NCBI GenBank assembly: GCA_963770045.1
Contig: CAVYOD010000027.1
Span: forward strand, 62,001-126,000
Reading direction: 5' to 3'
DNA: 64,000 nucleotides
DNA from: CAVYOD01 sp963770045
GTDB taxonomy: Bacteria > Acidobacteriota > Aminicenantia > Aminicenantales > CAVYOD01
In this document: one piece after another, positions 8,299 through 16,629 of the stretch
Position numbering within the stretch: position 1 is the first letter of the stretch
How the letters are laid out: every line of letters begins with the position of its first letter
Made by a program: the position numbers and the translations under genes
Notes under the pieces: model-generated
Database searches by the model: none
Seen by the model: only the letters and a program-made list of their open reading frames with translations
Told to the model about the DNA's origin: nothing

Positions 8299-10242
8299 CT
8301 AGATCTCTTCTTTTTTGAAGGCCAGAATCCCGAGCGGAGGAAGAGTCAGACTCAGGGAATGGCTGCGGCCGTGGAACGGATGAGGCATAGCCTCGGCCGC
8401 ACCCGAGTTCCCAAGCCCGTTGCCTCCGTATTCCCGGCCGTCGCTATTCAAGACCTCTTCCCAGAGCCCGCCCTCGGGAACGCCGATGCGGTAATTCCAT
8501 TCGGGCACAGGCGTGAAATTGCAGACAATCAAGAAGACATCCTTGGTTGATTTGCCTTTTCTCAGATAGCTGATGATGCTTCGGTCGACGTCTCCGAAAT
8601 CAACCCACTCAAACCCAGCCGGCTCAAAGTCCAACTCGTGCAAGGCCGGCTCCCGTCCATACAGCTCGTTCAGGTCTTTAACCCAGAGCTGCACGCCCCG
8701 ATGACCAGGGTATTCGAGGGCATGCCACTCCAGACTCTCTTCATGAACCCATTCCCGCCACTGGGCGAACTCACCCCCCATGAAAAGGAGCTTTTTCCCC
8801 GGATGCGTGTACATGAATCCGAAGAGGAGACGGAGGTTGGCATACTTTTCCGCCTCAGGCCCGGGCATTTTTCCGACGAGCGAGCCCTTCCCGTGAACGA
8901 CCTCGTCATGAGAGAGGGGGAGGATGAAATTCTCGGTGTAGGCATACCACATGCTGAAAGTCAGGTCGTCATGGTGGTACTTGCGAAAAATGGGGTCCTG
9001 ACTGAAGTATTCGAGCATGTCGTGCATCCAGCCCATCTTCCATTTCATCCCGAACCCCAGGCCCCCCAGGTGGACCGGACGCGTGACCATCGGCCAGGCG
9101 GTCGATTCCTCGGCGAACGTCTGCACGTCGGGGAACGCCCCGTAGACGACCTCGTTGAAGCGCTTGATAAAGCTCAGGGCTTCTAGATTCTCCCGACCGC
9201 CGAACTTATTAGGGACCCACTCTCCCTCCTTGCGCGAATAGTCGAGGTAGAGCATGGACGCAACGGCATCGATCCGCAGGCCATCGGCGTGGTATTTGTC
9301 CAGCCAGAAAACCGCGCTGCTGATGAGAAAGTCGCGGACCTCGTTCCTCCCATAATTGAAAATGTAGCTCTTCCAATCGGGATGGAATCCCTGCCGCGGG
9401 TCCATGTGCTCATAGAGATGGCTGCCGTCGAAGTTGATCAACCCGTGCCCGTCCGTCGCGAAATGCGACGGAACCCAGTCGAGGATGACTCCGATACCGT
9501 TCTGATGGAGATAGTCGATCAAAAACATGAAGGCCTGGGGGGTGCCGTAACGGCTGGTGGGGGCAAAATAGCCGATCGTTTGATATCCCCAGGAACCGTA
9601 GAAGGGATGCTCCATGACCGGAAGCAGCTCGACATGGGTGAACCCCATCTTCTTGACGTATTCGGCGAGAGGCCGGGCGATCTCCCGGTAGGAGAGGGGC
9701 CTGTTATTCTCCTCCGGAACCCTTCTCCAGGAGCCGAGGTGGACCTCATAGATGGAGATAGGAGCATGCGGGTCATTCCTCTTTCCCCGCTTCGCCAGCC
9801 ATTCTCCGTCGTTCCAGGAGAAATCAAGATCCCAGACAATCGAAGCGGACCGAGGCGGGACCTCCCAGTAGAAAGCGAAAGGATCTCCTTTCTGGGCCCG
9901 ATTTCCTCCGAGTCTGGAGATGATGTCGAACTTATAAAGAGAACCTCTCCCCAGGCCGGGAATGAAACCCTCCCAAATTCCCGAGCCGTCCCACCTCGCA
10001 GTCAAGGGATGAGATTCCGGGTCCCAGTTGTTGAAATCGCCGATCACGGAGACGCGCGCGGCATTGGGCGCCCAGACGGCAAAATGGGTGCCCGGTCTGC
10101 CGTCGACCGTCATGGCGTGGGCGCCCAATTTTTCGAACAGCCTGAAGTGATTTCCCTCCTTGAACAAATAGATGTCTTCATCGGTCAAAAGGCTTTGCCC
10201 CGTGACGACGTCACCTACGACGATTGCCCTGTTCTGCGTCAT
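8299..10242 (-). CDS. glgB: 1,4-alpha-glucan branching enzyme
   Basis: Makes alpha-1,6 branches in glycogen. The 647 residues are the usual size. The N-terminal CBM48 is at about 45-135 (FAVWAPNAARVSVIGDFNNWD). The GH13 barrel carries DWVPSHF (255-261), GLRIDAVASM with Asp325 as nucleophile, AEEST near 377-381 with the catalytic acid, and LPLSHDEVVHG with the transition-state His-Asp pair. The C-terminal beta domain ends near 640. It is first gene of a two-gene unit with the GH57 enzyme; glgC lies 40 kb away. Confidence 0.97.
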   Translation of the reverse strand: MTQNRAIVVGDVVTGQSLLTDEDIYLFKEGNHFRLFEKLGAHAMTVDGRPGTHFAVWAPNAARVSVIGDFNNWDPESHPLTARWDGSGIWEGFIPGLGRGSLYKFDIISRLGGNRAQKGDPFAFYWEVPPRSASIVWDLDFSWNDGEWLAKRGKRNDPHAPISIYEVHLGSWRRVPEENNRPLSYREIARPLAEYVKKMGFTHVELLPVMEHPFYGSWGYQTIGYFAPTSRYGTPQAFMFLIDYLHQNGIGVILDWVPSHFATDGHGLINFDGSHLYEHMDPRQGFHPDWKSYIFNYGRNEVRDFLISSAVFWLDKYHADGLRIDAVASMLYLDYSRKEGEWVPNKFGGRENLEALSFIKRFNEVVYGAFPDVQTFAEESTAWPMVTRPVHLGGLGFGMKWKMGWMHDMLEYFSQDPIFRKYHHDDLTFSMWYAYTENFILPLSHDEVVHGKGSLVGKMPGPEAEKYANLRLLFGFMYTHPGKKLLFMGGEFAQWREWVHEESLEWHALEYPGHRGVQLWVKDLNELYGREPALHELDFEPAGFEWVDFGDVDRSIISYLRKGKSTKDVFLIVCNFTPVPEWNYRIGVPEGGLWEEVLNSDGREYGGNGLGNSGAAEAMPHPFHGRSHSLSLTLPPLGILAFKKEEI

Positions 10243-10346
10243 GGCTTTTTCTTTTTCTTCTCGATGTCATGCTCATCCCAGGCTGATCCGAAATTCCCGT
10301 CCCCTTTCCGGATTTTCCGCAATTTTCCCCCCGACACCCTAAAATG

Positions 10347-10376
10347 AATATACAATATAAAAAACGGCGGGGTCAA
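10347..10376 (-). promoter_or_regulatory. Probable promoter of the glgB-GH57 unit
   Basis: On the minus strand TTGACC (10376-10371) is followed after 18 bp by TATATT (10352-10347), about 100 bases before the glgB start. Pattern match by eye. Confidence 0.4.
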
Positions 10377-10398
10377 TCGCCAAGAAATCGTTCGCGGT

Positions 10399-11358
10399 CT
10401 AGCGGCTGAAATTCGCGTTCATGATGGGCAGCACTTTGAGATATCTCGGGTTATCGCGGACGATGTTGATCAAGCCTATCTGGACCCCCTTTAGACTGTA
10501 CGCGTAGTTCACCAGGCCGATCGAAAGCCCGGTCTGGGAGCCCTTGATAAAGTTGAAAGCGCTGGCCGCGAAGCCGATCATCCGGCCGTTGTTAGCGACC
10601 GTGACCATCCCGAGCGCCACTTGAACACCCTTCAGCGTCTCTCCTCCGAGACCGATCCCCGCAAAGGTCAGGCCTTGAATCTCCTCAGAGCCGGCGCCGA
10701 GTCCGCACACGGTCAATCCGGCCAGCTTTTTCCCGGCTCCGGCCCCGAGCCCGGCTATGTTGATTCCGATGAGGTGGTCTCCCGCGCCGACTCCGAGTCC
10801 TCCGATGTTGATTCCGATGGCGTTTTTCCCGGCGCCGATGCCGAGTCCACCGATGTTGATACCATAGGCGTTGTCTCCGGCGCCGAGGCCGAGCCCTCCG
10901 ACGTTAAAGCCCACGATGCTTTTGCCGGCCCCCGCGCCGAGTCCACCGATATTGATCCCGGAGATATTATCGCCAGCCCCCATGCCGAGGAGTCCGACGT
11001 TAAACCCGGTCATGTTTTTCTCCGCGGCGACGCCGAGGAGACCGATTTGAATTCCCTTCATGTATCCACCGCCCGGGACCAGGCCCAGAGAGAGCCCTTC
11101 GATCACGGCGTCCTGATTATCTTTCTTAGGGTGCCAGAAGGTCACGTTGAGCCCCCGGATGCGGCGCACTTGACTATCTCGAAAATTGAACCGGAGCCCG
11201 GTGAACTGTCTGGAGTTGCCAAAGCTGATTCCCCATTTCTTGGTCGGGAAATCGACACTTTGGCCGAGCGCCGGTCGACCTCCAGTGATGATCGCCATGA
11301 GCACCAAGGCCGAAGCCATCAGCGATCCGGGCCGGGCAAGAGTCGTCTTCTTCATCAC
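10399..11358 (-). CDS. Exported 16-residue-repeat (LA_2272-like) surface protein
   Basis: 319 residues with a signal peptide (Lys-Lys start, hydrophobic core, cleavage near ALGQ at residues 30-33). The middle, residues 102-228, is built of eight consecutive units of 16 (one 15) residues with the pattern GINIGGLGxGAGxxxx. The flanks (MKGIQIGLLGV, GVQVALG, GVQIGLINIV) carry looser forms. Alternating small and hydrophobic residues at fixed period suggest a beta-solenoid or barrel on the cell surface, as in LA_2272-type repeat proteins. Function unknown. It is monocistronic between glgB and a response regulator. Confidence 0.7.
   Translation of the reverse strand: MMKKTTLARPGSLMASALVLMAIITGGRPALGQSVDFPTKKWGISFGNSRQFTGLRFNFRDSQVRRIRGLNVTFWHPKKDNQDAVIEGLSLGLVPGGGYMKGIQIGLLGVAAEKNMTGFNVGLLGMGAGDNISGINIGGLGAGAGKSIVGFNVGGLGLGAGDNAYGINIGGLGIGAGKNAIGINIGGLGVGAGDHLIGINIAGLGAGAGKKLAGLTVCGLGAGSEEIQGLTFAGIGLGGETLKGVQVALGMVTVANNGRMIGFAASAFNFIKGSQTGLSIGLVNYAYSLKGVQIGLINIVRDNPRYLKVLPIMNANFSR
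10675..11055 (-). repeat. 48-bp coding tandem repeat, eight units
   Basis: In-frame array inside the surface protein gene. Each unit encodes about 16 residues starting with G-I/F-N-I/V-G-G-L-G. DNA copies have diverged, with many synonymous changes, while the glycines and the N-I-GG-L core are retained. This suggests selection on the protein rather than recent slippage. Confidence 0.85.
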
Positions 11359-11563
11359 AACCTCCTGGGGCAGAAATGTTGGCTCGAGGGTCTCTCCTCA
11401 ACCTTTTATACGTTTATCAATAGAGGATAGTTCCCTTTTGGCCGGTTCATCCAGAAATCCAGCCATAGACAGTGCGCCTGGAATTTTGGTTGCGGCTTCG
11501 AGTTATTTCCCAGGAGGGCGGGTCAGAGGCGTCCTCCAAACTCAGTTGTCCAGACGGGCTAGG

Positions 11564-11965
11564 TTAAGCGCTTTTCCCTTCTTCTTCAGTTGCAATTTCC
11601 ATGTATATCTTGAAGATCCGAATCATGAGCTCGGCCGTATTGATCGGCTTCTCCAGAAATCCGTCGGCTCCGGACTGCTGCATCTCGCCCCTGAAAGTCT
11701 GGCCTTTGTAAACAGCTGAGATTAGGATGACCTTGGTCTTGGCGAGTTCAGGGTCTTCTTTGACTTTCCTGCACAGTTCCAGCCCGTGGAGCTTGGGGAT
11801 GAGCATGTCACTGACCAAGATGTCGGGTCTTTCCTTTTTCACCAATTTGTATGCCGCCTCCCCGTCAGGCGCGGAGAAAACGAAGAAATCGCTTTTGGCC
11901 AATATCTTCTCGAGAGTCTGAAGGGTCACGATATCGTCATCGACGACCACGATCTTCTTATTCAT
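11564..11965 (-). CDS. Stand-alone receiver-domain response regulator
   Basis: A 133-residue CheY-like protein. Acidic pair at VVVDDD (residues 6-11), phospho-acceptor Asp53 in ILVSDMLIP, and the switch Thr/Ser and Lys in ILISAVY and GFLEKPI. There is no output domain. The ATG at 11965 is preceded by AGAGGC. Longer upstream reading is possible but has no receiver homology. No histidine kinase is nearby. Such orphan receivers usually serve phosphorelays or motility; the partner is unknown. Confidence 0.88.
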   Translation of the reverse strand: MNKKIVVVDDDIVTLQTLEKILAKSDFFVFSAPDGEAAYKLVKKERPDILVSDMLIPKLHGLELCRKVKEDPELAKTKVILISAVYKGQTFRGEMQQSGADGFLEKPINTAELMIRIFKIYMEIATEEEGKSA

Positions 11966-12337
11966 GCCTCTTTCTCGATCCGGCCTCGGCCTGATCTGAT
12001 GTGTCGACAATCTCCTGAGATCGAACGCGGACCCGGGGCCCGTTCCTTCCCCGAGTATCATGGCGGGGCTCAGATTTGTTAATAACCTTTTTGAATGATT
12101 CAGGGGGTGATTTTCGACCCGGTTATATGCTCTTGAGGGGTGATCGGATGCCGTCAAGATAACCTCCAAAAAATGCGACTCTTGAGGGTTATCTGCGACT
12201 AAATCTATGGATGCCGGGTGTTTTGCAAATTGGATTGGATTAGTTTAGAATAGGATTGAAAAAAGTAGCTTGGTGCAGACGGAATTCACAAATTCTGTCG
12301 CCGGGCCGATGTTTTGAAGGTCTAAGGGAGAAAAATC
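11966..12337. other. Gene-free divergent intergenic region with imperfect inverted repeat
   Basis: 372 bases between the divergently transcribed response regulator and the 12338 gene. An imperfect inverted repeat, AGATAACCTC (12157-12166) against GAGGGTTATCT (12184-12194) with one bulged base, lies about 30 bases before the promoter described separately. It could be an operator. I find no further gene. Confidence 0.35.
12223..12251 (+). promoter_or_regulatory. Probable promoter of the 12338 gene
   Basis: TTGCAA at 12223-12228 and TAGAAT at 12246-12251, spacing 17 bp, about 85 bases before the start codon. Confidence 0.45.
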
Positions 12338-13666
12338 ATGTCTGAGATCCTTCTCTTGGATTTCGAGGAACAGGAATACAGGGAACTGATCAACAAGAAA
12401 TACGATGCCGAACTCCGCCTGACCAACTGGAAATCGGGGAAAACGGATACGCTCATCCCTCCCAAGGATTGCCGGGTGGTCTTTTACCAGATCAACCAGG
12501 AGAGTCCCATCCCCGAAATTCACTCCGAGGTGGCGGCCGAATTTGAGCACATCGTCGAGGACGGGGGGGCGGTGGTCTGCTTTCTCGGCAAGGGAAGTCT
12601 GTTTCAGCTGACCAACATCACCGGCAACTTTCCGAATCTGGAATTTGAAGACTACAATCATCCCAACACGGTCGTTGCGGTCTCGGAGAGGCCCTTTGAC
12701 CTGATCTTCGACAAGTACGGGAAATTCATCTCCCGCGCCCGCCGGCTCTTTCCTGCCGACCTGGTCAAGAACGGGCCGGTGAAGCTCGAAACGGAGGAGA
12801 TGGGCTTCCGCGGAGAGCTGCAGGTTTTGGCCAGGACTGTGGACGGATCGCCGATCTCGGTCATCATCCGCAAGGGAAAGGGATTTTATCTTTTCTTCCC
12901 CTGGTTCGGGATCAAAAACGTCGAGGTCTCCGACCTCGTGCTCAAAGAGATGTTTCCGCTGCTCGGCCTGGGCAGGCCCTCCGAGGATAATTATGAATGG
13001 CTGGACAAGGAAGAATATTATTTCCCCAGCCTGCTCGAGGTCTTTAAGCAGCGGGAAGAAGAAAAGAAGCGCCACGAGGAAGCCCTCCGGCTGTTGGATG
13101 AAAAGCTCCGGAACATCAAAGACAAAGATCAGGAGACTTTTCACCGGCTTCTGAAGTCCCAAGGTCGGGAGCTCAAGCAGGCGATTATCGCCGCCTTCCA
13201 ATCTCTCGGCTGGGAAAGGGTCATCGATGTCGATGAATACTGGAAAAACGTCATTCGCAACAAGGAAGAAGATATCTGGCTGATCGAACAGAACAACCTG
13301 CCCGTTGAAGTCAATATCAAAAAAGAGCCCCTCATTCTCGTCGTTGTCAGGAGCGGCAAGGAATGGGCGACGGACGACGAGTGCTCCGTCCTGCAAAAAT
13401 ACAAAGGCCGGAGGATGCAGGAATTCGATAACACCAAGATGAAAGCCATCCTGGTGGGAAACTATTTCAGCCGGACTGAAGCCAAGCTCCGGAAGAGTCC
13501 CTTCACCCAGCTCCAGATTGATGAGACGGAGAAGGACGGCAACGCCCTCCTGACGACCTATGACCTGTTCAAGGCCATCAAAGCCGAAAAAGAGAACCGG
13601 GCTCGCAAAGAAGACATCAGGGAAACGCTCAAGACCAAATCCGGACTGATCACCCTGGATTTTTGA
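12338..13666 (+). CDS. Unknown protein: N-terminal alpha/beta domain, coiled coil, C-terminal nuclease-like fold
   Basis: 442 residues, not recognised as a named family. Residues 1-210 look like an alpha/beta domain of glutamine-amidotransferase-like type (ILLLDFEEQEY start, GGAVVCFLGKG, and GKGFYLFFPWFG near 180-191). Residues 230-275 are a charged coiled coil. Residues 280-415 have the helix-strand-strand-helix order of restriction-endonuclease-like domains: an LGWERVIDVD helix end, EEDIWLIE, then LILVVVRSGKEWATD, a Q-rich helix and a KAILVGNYF strand. The expected second acidic residue and ExK are not obvious, so a catalytically dead or divergent nuclease fold is possible. Own promoter; no signal peptide. 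Start chosen at the ATG after AGGGAG. Confidence 0.6.
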   Translation: MSEILLLDFEEQEYRELINKKYDAELRLTNWKSGKTDTLIPPKDCRVVFYQINQESPIPEIHSEVAAEFEHIVEDGGAVVCFLGKGSLFQLTNITGNFPNLEFEDYNHPNTVVAVSERPFDLIFDKYGKFISRARRLFPADLVKNGPVKLETEEMGFRGELQVLARTVDGSPISVIIRKGKGFYLFFPWFGIKNVEVSDLVLKEMFPLLGLGRPSEDNYEWLDKEEYYFPSLLEVFKQREEEKKRHEEALRLLDEKLRNIKDKDQETFHRLLKSQGRELKQAIIAAFQSLGWERVIDVDEYWKNVIRNKEEDIWLIEQNNLPVEVNIKKEPLILVVVRSGKEWATDDECSVLQKYKGRRMQEFDNTKMKAILVGNYFSRTEAKLRKSPFTQLQIDETEKDGNALLTTYDLFKAIKAEKENRARKEDIRETLKTKSGLITLDF

Positions 13667-13681
13667 TCGGGCACGCTTCGG

Positions 13682-13710
13682 TTGACACCTCTTTCTCCCT
13701 TTGACATAAT
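13682..13710 (+). promoter_or_regulatory. Strong sigma-70-like promoter of the flavodoxin gene
   Basis: Perfect TTGACA at 13682-13687, 17-bp spacer, CATAAT at 13705-13710. A GGGAGGTG ribosome site and the ATG follow about 20-30 bases later, leaving a short leader. Confidence 0.65.
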
Positions 13711-13742
13711 CATATTTCGGATTTCATCAGGGAGGTGTCACT

Positions 13743-14219
13743 ATGGCAAAGGTTCTTGTTTGTTATTATTCGCGGTCGGGGCACACCAAGAGAATGGCTG
13801 AAGAGATCGCCGCGGTGATGGGCCAGGAAGGGTTGTCGGTTGATCTGAAGGACGTAAAAGAGATCGAGGCGAGCGAACTGTTGAGTTATCAGGGCATTGT
13901 CATAGGCTCACCGACCTATTATGGCACGATGGCCTGGCCGGTCAAGAAGCTCCTCGACGAAAGCGTCAAATTCCACGGCAAGCTCAAGGGCCGTGTCGGC
14001 GGAGCCTTTGCCTCATCGGCCAACATCGGCGGCGGGAACGAGACGACCATCCTGGACATCCTGAATGCTCTCCTCATCCACGGGATGGTCATCCAGGGCG
14101 ATTCGGAGGGAGATCACTACGGCCCGGTGTCGATCGGTCGACCGGACGCCCGCTCGCTCAAGTGCTGCCAGAGTCATGCTCGAAACCTGTCGAAGCTCAT
14201 CAAGAAGCTCTTCCCCTGA
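13743..14219 (+). CDS. Flavodoxin-family (WrbA-like) protein
   Basis: A 158-residue FMN-binding protein. The phosphate-binding loop YYSRSGHTKRMAE (9-21) and the isoalloxazine loops GSPTYYGTMAWPVK and SANIGGGNETT are clear. Such proteins carry electrons or reduce quinones with NAD(P)H; the SPTYYG and GGGNE motifs favour the WrbA/NAD(P)H:quinone-reductase branch. Strong promoter and ribosome site indicate good expression, fitting redox stress or low-potential metabolism. No operon partner: the next gene begins 140 bases later with its own leader. Confidence 0.88.
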   Translation: MAKVLVCYYSRSGHTKRMAEEIAAVMGQEGLSVDLKDVKEIEASELLSYQGIVIGSPTYYGTMAWPVKKLLDESVKFHGKLKGRVGGAFASSANIGGGNETTILDILNALLIHGMVIQGDSEGDHYGPVSIGRPDARSLKCCQSHARNLSKLIKKLFP

Positions 14220-14359
14220 TCGAAAAACTTGGACCAGATTCAGTTCCGGGATTGAACGACGTTTCCCGGGGTGCCCAGATTTTTTGTTGGCTTTTTCGGC
14301 AGAGTGTGATAAATAAAAAACCTCAGAGAGATGTTCTCTGTCTTCCCGAGGAGTGAAGG

Positions 14360-15016
14360 ATGAAAAGAATTGAACGGAAACAGCTCAAAGAGGATGAACT
14401 CGCCTCCGGCCTGACGAAGTCCCTCCGCTTTATCAAGAATTGGACTCGGGAACTGGTCATTGCCGCCGGGGTTATTGTTTTTCTCCTGATCGTCTTCGCC
14501 GTCTTCCAACTGGTCAAGGCCCACAACCTGAGCAAGGAGAACCAGGTGATCAGCCAGATCCTGAGTCTCCGCTCCGAGGCTGACAAAAAGCCGGAAAACC
14601 TGGCTAAACTGGAGAAGCTCGCCGGACAAGGCAAGTTTTCCAGGCTCGCCTACATCGAACTGGCGACCTACTGGTTCGATAAGAACGACCTCGCCAAGGC
14701 GCAAGAAAACCTGGGAAAAATCGGAGACAACCTCAAGGATATGCTCTATTACCAGGCTCAGGATCTGCTGGGACGAGTCTATATCAGGCAGAAAGCCTAC
14801 GACAAGGCCATCGAGGTCTATAAAAAAATCGAGAAGGACAATCCCAAGTCTTATCCCCTGGACGCCGTCCTTTACCATCGGGCCGAGGCCCTCGAAATGA
14901 AGGGCGATACGGCCGAGGCCGTCGCTCTCTACAAAAAAATCCGGGAGCAGTTTCCCCAAACCTATTACGGATATGACGCCTCACAAAGGCTGAGCAAGCT
15001 CGAAATCGGGAAATGA
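14360..15016 (+). CDS. Membrane-anchored TPR protein (YfgM/BamD-like)
   Basis: 218 residues. A cytosolic N-terminal stretch of about 33 residues is followed by one transmembrane helix (LVIAAGVIVFLLIVFAVFQLV) and about four TPR-type helical hairpins (LAYIELATYWFDKNDLAKA, AYDKAIEVYKKIEKDNP, GDTAEAVALYKKIREQFP). The YfgM-like layout of a short N-terminal domain, one helix and extracytoplasmic TPRs suggests an envelope chaperone or complex-assembly role. It starts well after a GAGGAGTGAAGG ribosome site. Confidence 0.75.
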   Translation: MKRIERKQLKEDELASGLTKSLRFIKNWTRELVIAAGVIVFLLIVFAVFQLVKAHNLSKENQVISQILSLRSEADKKPENLAKLEKLAGQGKFSRLAYIELATYWFDKNDLAKAQENLGKIGDNLKDMLYYQAQDLLGRVYIRQKAYDKAIEVYKKIEKDNPKSYPLDAVLYHRAEALEMKGDTAEAVALYKKIREQFPQTYYGYDASQRLSKLEIGK

Positions 15017-15022
15017 CCTCTC

Positions 15023-15050
15023 TTGTAATTCACCGGGAAAGAGCTATAAT
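15023..15050 (+). promoter_or_regulatory. Probable promoter of the ferredoxin gene
   Basis: TTGTAA at 15023-15028, 16-bp spacer, perfect TATAAT at 15045-15050; GGAGGAG and ATG follow at 15081. Confidence 0.55.
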
Positions 15051-15080
15051 AAACCCTATTTCCATTATGGAGGAGACGAA

Positions 15081-15330
15081 ATGGCTTTTATGATCACCGA
15101 CGAGTGTATCAATTGCGGTGCCTGTGAACCGGAATGTCCCAATCAGGCCATCAGCGCCGGGGACGAAAAATATATCATCGACCCCGACAGGTGCACCGAG
15201 TGCGTCGGGCACTTCGATGAATCACAGTGTGCGGCCGTCTGCCCGGTCGACTGCCTGCATCGCCGACCCCGATCACCGGGAATCAAAAGAAGAATTGATG
15301 GCCAAATACCACAAGCTTCAAGAGGGATAA
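15081..15330 (+). CDS. 2[4Fe-4S] ferredoxin (YfhL-like), frameshifted
   Basis: Small iron-sulfur electron carrier. The N-terminal half carries CINCGACEPECPNQAI, and the second cluster is supplied by CTECVGHFDESQCAAVCPVDC, the long-loop form seen in YfhL/Alvin-type ferredoxins. Directly after VCPVDC an extra C near 15250-15256 shifts the frame. Removing it gives CIADPDHRESKEELMAKYHKLQEG and a stop at 15330, which is the normal ending of this family. Own promoter upstream and an intrinsic terminator downstream, so it is monocistronic. Confidence 0.85.
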
Positions 15331-15357
15331 TCACTTCTCGCCGAGTTTAAGAAAATG

Positions 15358-15385
15358 GGAGTGAGTTTATCACTCCTATTTTTTT
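15358..15385 (+). terminator. Intrinsic terminator after the ferredoxin gene
   Basis: Perfect 7-bp stem GGAGTGA (15358-15364) / TCACTCC (15370-15376), loop GTTTA, then TATTTTTTT. It lies 27 bases past the corrected ferredoxin stop and before the protease gene. Confidence 0.8.
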
Positions 15386-15405
15386 ATGGCGCTTCGAGCC
15401 GCTCG

Positions 15406-16387
15406 ATGAACGAAGAACACGGAGAATATCTGAGCCAGGTCTTTTCTCCGGCGCCCGCGCTGGTGGCGAAAAAGAAATGGCCGTGGCTGAACATCCTCCT
15501 CTTTTTGCTCACCATCTTTTCGACGTTTTTTGTCGGCCTGAGCTGGAGCCTAAGCTACAAGTACGCCAACGCCTTCAATCAGAATTCCCAGTTCGCCCTC
15601 GGCCCCGCGATTTTTCGCGACAGCGAGGTCATTTCCTTGAGCATCATTTATGCGGCCGTCTTGATCGTCATTCTCCTCGGCCACGAGCTCGGCCATTACC
15701 TGGCTTGCCGCCATTATCAGGTGAACGCGACGCTTCCCTATTTTATCCCCGCCCCCACCCTCATCGGTACCCTGGGGGCCTTCATCAAGATCAAATCTCC
15801 CATCACTCGGAAAAAAGACCTCTTCGATATCGGGATCGCCGGACCGTTGGTCGGTTTCGTCCTTTCCCTCCCGGCCCTCTTCTACGGTCTGGCTCTGTCG
15901 AAAATCGTTCCCGCGCTGCCGCCCGGAGAGAGCCTCGCCCTGGGCGAACCGCTCCTCCTCAAGCTCGCCGGCGGCCTGATCTTCAAAGGCATCCCTCCGG
16001 GTCACGAAATCATTCTCCATCCGGTGGCCTTTGCCGGCTGGGTGGGAATCCTGGTCACGAGCTATAACCTTTTTCCGATGGGACAACTCGACGGGGGTCA
16101 TGTCTCGTATGCCTTGATCGGCTCGAGATCAAAGACTACTGGGCAGGGTGCTCCTCGGATGCTTCTTTCTCATGGGCGTATTCTTCTGGGTGGGCTGGTT
16201 CGTTTGGGCGCTTCTCATTTTGCTCCTTGGGTTGAAACACCCGCAGGTGAGCGACGAAGAGGCTTCCCTGCCGCGGTCCCGGAAGGCCCTCAGCTTCTTG
16301 ATTTTTATCATCTTCGTCCTGTCCTTTATTCCGGACCCGATTAAAGGGTATAATGTTTTTGACCTGTGGAAGCAATTCGGGTTCTAG
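15406..16387 (+). CDS. Site-2 protease family (M50) membrane metalloprotease, frameshifted
   Basis: Intramembrane zinc protease. HELGH at 93-97 supplies two zinc ligands and the catalytic Glu. NLFPMGQLDGGH (Asp229) supplies the third ligand in a later helix. Several hydrophobic segments surround them. Near 16110-16145 the frame breaks; the next frame continues with hydrophobic sequence (LLGCFFLMGVFFWVGWF) and ends DLWKQFGF at 16387. The total of about 325 residues lacks a PDZ domain. The start at 15406 is preferred because the upstream in-frame ATG lies within the terminator hairpin. Confidence 0.82.
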
Positions 16388-16420
16388 GAGTGACGGAAAA
16401 ACCGACCAAAGGGGATTGAT

Positions 16421-16585
16421 TTTTTCACAAAATTTGTGGAAAAGTTGTGGAAAAGCAACCGATTTCAAATCCGAATTTGAAGAAAGTCTTGAAGATACGG
16501 CGGTTTGCACAAGATTTAGGCAATTTGACTAACCTATTGATAATCAACAAGTTATTAACTAATTGAAATTAAATAAATTATCCGC
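16421..16585. other. DnaA-box cluster with adjacent AT-rich tract (possible replication origin)
   Basis: Three exact matches to TTWTNCACA lie in 34 bases. TTTTTCACA at 16421-16429 is on the plus strand. TTTTCCACA is on the minus strand at 16435-16443 and again at 16446-16454, the last two 11 bp apart, one helical turn. A near-match (GTTTGCACA) occurs at about 16502. To the right, 16510-16582 is very AT-rich, with many TTA/TAA steps, as in a DNA-unwinding element. No dnaA, dnaN or gidA is in the window, which weakens the origin reading; a DnaA-regulated promoter is the alternative. Confidence 0.45.
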
Positions 16586-16629
16586 TTCTCGGAGGAGCCG
16601 GCCGGAGCCGGGACCGGGTCTTAGATAGC

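Noticed and set aside
9289..10347. Plus-strand frame of about 350 codons
   Set aside because: Antisense to glgB, whose family motifs are complete; the opposite strand is open only because of codon composition.
12245..13396. Long minus-strand frame of about 380 codons
   Set aside because: It is exactly antisense to the 12338-13666 gene, has Leu/Asp-rich shadow composition, no domain and no ribosome site.
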